In this document: positions 30,693 to 33,006 of the stretch, piece by piece
Position numbering within the stretch: the first letter of the stretch is position 1
Layout: each line of letters starts with the position of its first letter
Made by a program: the position numbers and the translations under genes
Source: a virus
Reading direction: 5' to 3' (one strand)
IMG/VR virus record: IMGVR_UViG_3300010939_000030
Location: 1 to 33,006 of that record
Length of the DNA stretch: 33,006 nt
The notes under the pieces: model-generated
Databases searched by the model: none
Seen by the model: the letters and a program-made list of their open reading frames with translations, nothing else
What the model was told of the DNA's origin: nothing

Positions 30693-30712
30693 TTATAGGA
30701 CATGTCCTATAA
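30693..30712. promoter_or_regulatory. 20-base perfect palindrome, likely operator
   Basis: TTATAGGACATGTCCTATAA reads the same on both strands with no spacer. It lies 108 bases upstream of the rightward operon and next to A+T-rich DNA. A dimeric regulator site is the simplest reading. Confidence 0.65.
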
Positions 30713-30819
30713 CGTTGGAAAGTGGGTTTGAAGAAATGTATTTAACATGAATGAAGATATAAACTTAAAGAAACTTTACATAACAACTTGGGTATTATTG
30801 GACGATTCCAGGTGGAAAA

Positions 30820-31164
30820 ATGAAAATATGGGAATGTTTTAAATGTGGGCACGAATGGGCAAGCCGTCAAGCCGTCCGGCCTCGTAGCTGTGCCGGGTGC
30901 AAGGTGTTGAAATGGTGGGAACCGCGCAAAGTGCCACGAAAACCAAGGCGCACCGTCATGGGGCGACCGCCAATCTATCCACTAGGCACGATGCAGGTTG
31001 GCGATACGGTGTTGATCCCTTGGTACCGCTATGGTGACGGAAAGATTGACGCACGGCGTAACGATAATATCCATAGGGCGATAGCTAAGTATGAGCAATA
31101 CAACGGGGTTACGTTCAATACTCACCCTATAACCACAGGATTGAAGATAGAACGTGCGTGTTAA
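30820..31164 (+). CDS. 114-residue zinc-ribbon phage protein
   Basis: ATG with GGTGGAA upstream. An N-terminal ribbon, FKCG and CAGC pairs in 'WECFKCGHEWASRQA' and 'RPRSCAGCKVLKWW', is followed by a basic linker (RKVPRKPRRTVMGRPP). The C-terminal half (GTMQVGDTVLIPWYRY, 'NIHRAIAKYEQYNGVTFNTH', TTGLKIERAC) is of a type seen widely in phage genomes as a stand-alone small domain. Here the two are fused. A DNA-binding or regulatory role is inferred. First gene behind the control region. Confidence 0.7.
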   Translation: MKIWECFKCGHEWASRQAVRPRSCAGCKVLKWWEPRKVPRKPRRTVMGRPPIYPLGTMQVGDTVLIPWYRYGDGKIDARRNDNIHRAIAKYEQYNGVTFNTHPITTGLKIERAC

Positions 31165-31330
31165 TGATAGCTCATGCTATAAAGCATGCTTTCCCGAATC
31201 TCTATATGCGAGGGGGGATCGGGGTTTCGCGCGCGCCGCCACCTAAGAGCCCGTCTGCGAGGTCGGGTCACTTTCCACAATTTTTTCTGAAATAAAGTAA
31301 GGGTGCGAGGGAGCCGATGATTTGAGTGTG
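31165..31330 (+). other. Short non-coding stretch before the terminase region
   Basis: Contains the inverted repeat CATGC/GCATG around TATAAA near 31172-31187 and then a G-run and a CGCGCGCGCC stretch (about 31211-31240). No frame or promoter stands out. Its place just upstream of the terminase small subunit gene makes it a possible packaging site, without direct evidence. Confidence 0.4.
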
Positions 31331-31492
31331 ATGAGTATTCTTAAATTAGAAGCGTGTTCTGATTGCGGCCTCAGAGCGTTTGATCTGGCAAAGCATAAAT
31401 GCGTTCTTGATCCTCCGCCGACAAGACGAGCGGGTACACGGCGGGACAACGGATTCAAGTGGGTGCGTGGAAAGAGGAAATCTTATGGGTGA
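31331..31492 (+). CDS. 53-residue zinc-type protein upstream of terS
   Basis: ATG at 31331 (MSILKLEACSDCGLRAFDLA). CSDCG followed by HKC gives a CCHC-like metal site; the second half is Arg-rich (TRRAGTRRDNGFKWVRGKRK). Its stop overlaps the terminase small subunit start by 8 bases. It may bind DNA in packaging. Confidence 0.55.
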   Translation: MSILKLEACSDCGLRAFDLAKHKCVLDPPPTRRAGTRRDNGFKWVRGKRKSYG

Positions 31493-32120
31493 GACAGCAT
31501 TAGCGCTTGAGCAGCGAACGCTTGCGAAACTCAGCGACGAGAAGAAAACGCTGGAAGAGGTTTTCAATCACGTTGCCAACGGCGGGTCCGTCATTGACCT
31601 GGCTGAGACTTGGAATCTCCGGTACTCCGACATTGTGCGCTGGCTGTACGAAGATGCCAACCGGAAGGCCCAATATGAGAATGCGATCCAGGCCCAGACG
31701 GAATGGGCGATCCAGCGCATCCTGAAAGAGATTCGGGATATTGGGTTTGCTGACATACGTGAGGCTTTTGACGATCAAGGCAATCTTAAAGATGTCAAGG
31801 ACATGTCTAAAGTTGTGGCCGCGACGATTCAAGGCGTTGATATTTTTGAAGAGTTTGAAGGACGCGGCAAAGACCGGGAACGGACCGGGTTTACGAAAAA
31901 GATCAAGTTCTGGGACAAGCTTCGCGCGATTGAACTTTTGGGAAAAAACCTGAAGATGTTCAGTGAACGGGTTGAGCATTCCGGCAAGATAACTTTGGAA
32001 GCGCTCATCAAGGCTTCGATCCCTAAAAAGGTTGAGGCAGCGAAAGGGCCGCTCAGCATGGGCGAGAAAGAGCCTGTCACAATTGAAGTCAAAGCTGAAG
32101 ACACAGGAGAAGATTTATGA
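31485..32120 (+). CDS. terS: Terminase small subunit
   Basis: 211 residues; start at ATG 31485 with AAGAGGAAA upstream, much later than the longest frame. An N-terminal HTH (FNHVANGGSVIDLAETWNLR, YSDIVRWLYEDANRK) is followed by 'AIQRILKEIRDIGFADIREA' and 'KKIKFWDKLRAIELLGKNLK', the order typical of phage small terminases. It recognises the packaging site and hands DNA to the large subunit, whose gene is not present in the following 900 bases. Confidence 0.75.
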   Translation: MGETALALEQRTLAKLSDEKKTLEEVFNHVANGGSVIDLAETWNLRYSDIVRWLYEDANRKAQYENAIQAQTEWAIQRILKEIRDIGFADIREAFDDQGNLKDVKDMSKVVAATIQGVDIFEEFEGRGKDRERTGFTKKIKFWDKLRAIELLGKNLKMFSERVEHSGKITLEALIKASIPKKVEAAKGPLSMGEKEPVTIEVKAEDTGEDL

Positions 32121-32350
32121 GAGTGAGAACTTCTTTGAGTTTTAAAAGTTTAATGCGAAAAACAGGTTCCGGTTTGCAGCACGAAAAGGATAATGAGAAT
32201 TGCTGGTGTAAACCATCGTTAGTACAAGTATGTCCGGAAGCCGATGATTATTGCGCGTGCAAGCCGGAGTGCTTTCGCTGCAACGGATCAAGTAAGGTTG
32301 AGGCTTATGACCTTGACGAACCCTATTGGATAATCCATCAGGATTTATGA
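32117..32350 (+). CDS. 77-residue Cys-rich zinc protein
   Basis: ATGA-coupled to terS. Residues 29-55 hold many Cys (ENCWCKP, QVCPEADDYCACKPECFRCN), enough for one or two zinc sites, and the end (EAYDLDEPYWIIHQDL) is acidic and aromatic. Small 'CWC' proteins of this kind are frequent near phage packaging genes. Function unknown. Confidence 0.55.
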   Translation: MRVRTSLSFKSLMRKTGSGLQHEKDNENCWCKPSLVQVCPEADDYCACKPECFRCNGSSKVEAYDLDEPYWIIHQDL

Positions 32351-32415
32351 GCAAAATTAAACTGACGGACGATACGATCATTGGATGCAAGAGCTGCCAG
32401 TGGAGCGGTAGATGA
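32347..32415 (+). CDS. Truncated zinc-ribbon peptide at the composition change
   Basis: 22 residues (MSKIKLTDDTIIGCKSCQWS), ATGA-coupled. It has the first half of a ribbon (CKSCQWSG) but stops two residues later, before any second CxxC. It looks cut off, and the cut falls where the high-G+C segment begins. Confidence 0.45.
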   Translation: MSKIKLTDDTIIGCKSCQWSGR

Positions 32416-32579
32416 AGAACATGAAGACGCCGCCTATGGTGACCGTGCTTCACGATCCGGATAGTGACGTGCACACACTGACGCGCGCCGCGGAGATCCG
32501 CCGCAATCCGGCGCGTCATAAGGCCGCCAAGACCGTGGCGAAGCAGCGCCTGAAAGATCTGGCCGACGTCGCCGAATGA
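32412..32579 (+). CDS. 55-residue basic protein in the G+C-rich segment
   Basis: ATG 32412 or 32421 (MKNMKTPPMVTVLHDPDSDV). The body is Arg/Lys/Ala-rich (LTRAAEIRRNPARHKAAKTV) and ends KDLADVAE. Its stop overlaps the next ATG (ATGA). Codon use is far richer in G+C than in upstream genes. Unknown function. Confidence 0.6.
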   Translation: MKNMKTPPMVTVLHDPDSDVHTLTRAAEIRRNPARHKAAKTVAKQRLKDLADVAE

Positions 32580-33006
32580 AGTCTCCGATTTTCGGCGGCG
32601 AGTTCATCGGACTCACGCGGGATCTTGCGTATAACCGCGCGATCAACCTGATTCCGGAGCTGGTCGATACGAAGGATGGGAAGGCTGTCGGCGCGATGTA
32701 CGGGGCACCTGGCTATACGTTGTCCGCCACTGCAGGCAGCGGGCCGATCCGACAGCTCTACACAGCGTCTAACGGTACGCTGTACGCGTTGAGCGGGAAC
32801 GAACTGTACAGCGTCAGTTCGGCCGGCGTGGGCGCGGCGCAGGGCGAAGTCTTCACGTCAACCGGCTACGCCTCGATGACGGACAACGGCGACAACGAGC
32901 AGGTCTTTCTGGTTGACGGTTCGGCAGGGTACTGCCTGAACACCTCGACGGGGGCCTTCACTGTTCCTCTGCCGGGCGCTCTGGGTGTAAAGCCGACGTC
33001 ACTGGC
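32576..33006 (+). CDS. P22 gp10-like tail accessory/DNA stabilisation protein, 3' end outside window
   Basis: At least 143 residues, open to the window edge. 'SPIFGGEFIGLTRDLAYNRA' with 'INLIPELVDTKDGKA', 'MYGAPGYTLSAT', 'GPIRQLYTASNGTLYALSG', 'ASMTDNGDNEQVFLVDG' follows the conserved start of the P22 gp10 stabilisation family, a beta-propeller tail protein fitted below the portal. This role overlaps with the nozzle gene at the left end, and the two are of different base composition, so they may not belong to one virion. Confidence 0.75.
   Translation, partial: MKSPIFGGEFIGLTRDLAYNRAINLIPELVDTKDGKAVGAMYGAPGYTLSATAGSGPIRQLYTASNGTLYALSGNELYSVSSAGVGAAQGEVFTSTGYASMTDNGDNEQVFLVDGSAGYCLNTSTGAFTVPLPGALGVKPTSL

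Larger units (their letters stand above)
30225..30819. other. Non-coding control region, candidate origin or operator array
   Basis: About 600 bases without a convincing gene between divergent operons. Contents: the leftward promoter and its palindrome (30232-30262), an inverted repeat AACAGGC/GCCTGTT (30261-30267 with 30294-30300), a hairpin terminator (30395-30435), repeated CCACTTA motifs in both orientations (30397-30663), a 20-base perfect palindrome (30693-30712), and an A+T-rich stretch up to the ATG at 30820. Confidence 0.6.

Noticed and set aside
1-33006. Possible circular contig joining the two tail genes at the window ends
   Set aside because: The right-end gene is a P22 gp10-like N-terminus rich in G+C and the left-end gene is a T7-type nozzle of lower G+C; they do not look like two parts of one gene.
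1-33006. tRNA genes, CRISPR arrays, insertion sequences, integrase
   Set aside because: Looked for in all intergenic spaces and by motif in the proteins; nothing supportable was seen.

Overview
The window reads as dense phage DNA from a short-tailed (podovirus-like) tailed phage, most likely of a Gram-negative host. The case rests on three things. A T7-type virion block (tail nozzle, three internal/ejection proteins, a fibre with a T7-like N-terminus) fills the left end. Lysis genes carry export signals and there is one lipoprotein. Genes are packed with 1-4 base overlaps throughout. I find no DNA polymerase, RNA polymerase, integrase, large terminase, portal or capsid gene. No tRNA, rRNA, CRISPR array or insertion sequence was recognised. 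Base composition is roughly 40-50% G+C except for the last ~600 bases, which are clearly richer.

Layout. (1) 1-12046, plus strand: virion and release genes (nozzle, internal proteins, a 1474-residue ejection protein, fibre, permuted NlpC/P60 hydrolase, exported beta-rich protein), closed by a strong hairpin terminator with a UUCG loop. (2) 12047-17648, minus strand: a recombination operon (YqaJ-type exonuclease, RecT annealing protein, SMC/Rad50-like ATPase, HNH-type zinc protein and small genes). (3) 17649-17751: a control region with two divergent sigma70-like promoters whose -35 boxes are the arms of one inverted repeat. The rightward transcript appears to start at or beside the AUG of a small HTH protein. 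(4) 17752-27390, plus strand: early/replication genes (DEAH helicase, deoxyribosyltransferase-like protein, VRR-NUC nuclease, TOPRIM primase/VapE-like helicase with an intein, peptide deformylase), then a run of small zinc-ribbon, membrane and lipoprotein genes. (5) 27415-30224, minus strand: methyltransferase, GH24 lysozyme, PC4-like protein and microproteins, with two copies of an unusual two-hairpin element between genes. (6) 30225-30819: a non-coding region rich in CCACTTA repeats and palindromes, a candidate origin or operator array. (7) 30820-33006, plus strand: zinc-ribbon genes, terminase small subunit, then an abrupt rise in G+C and a P22 gp10-like tail gene that runs off the window.

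How it fits together. The replication genes would act with host polymerase (helicase plus primase-helicase), and the RecT/YqaJ/SMC set would recombine replicating ends. The deformylase, deoxyribosyltransferase-like protein and methyltransferase look like host-modifying accessories. The most interesting signals are the duplicated two-hairpin element with compensating stem changes, the intein placed exactly at the primase TOPRIM motif, two genes that look like in-frame fusions keeping an internal ribosome site, the repeat-rich 600-base control region, and the possible chimeric junction near 32400.
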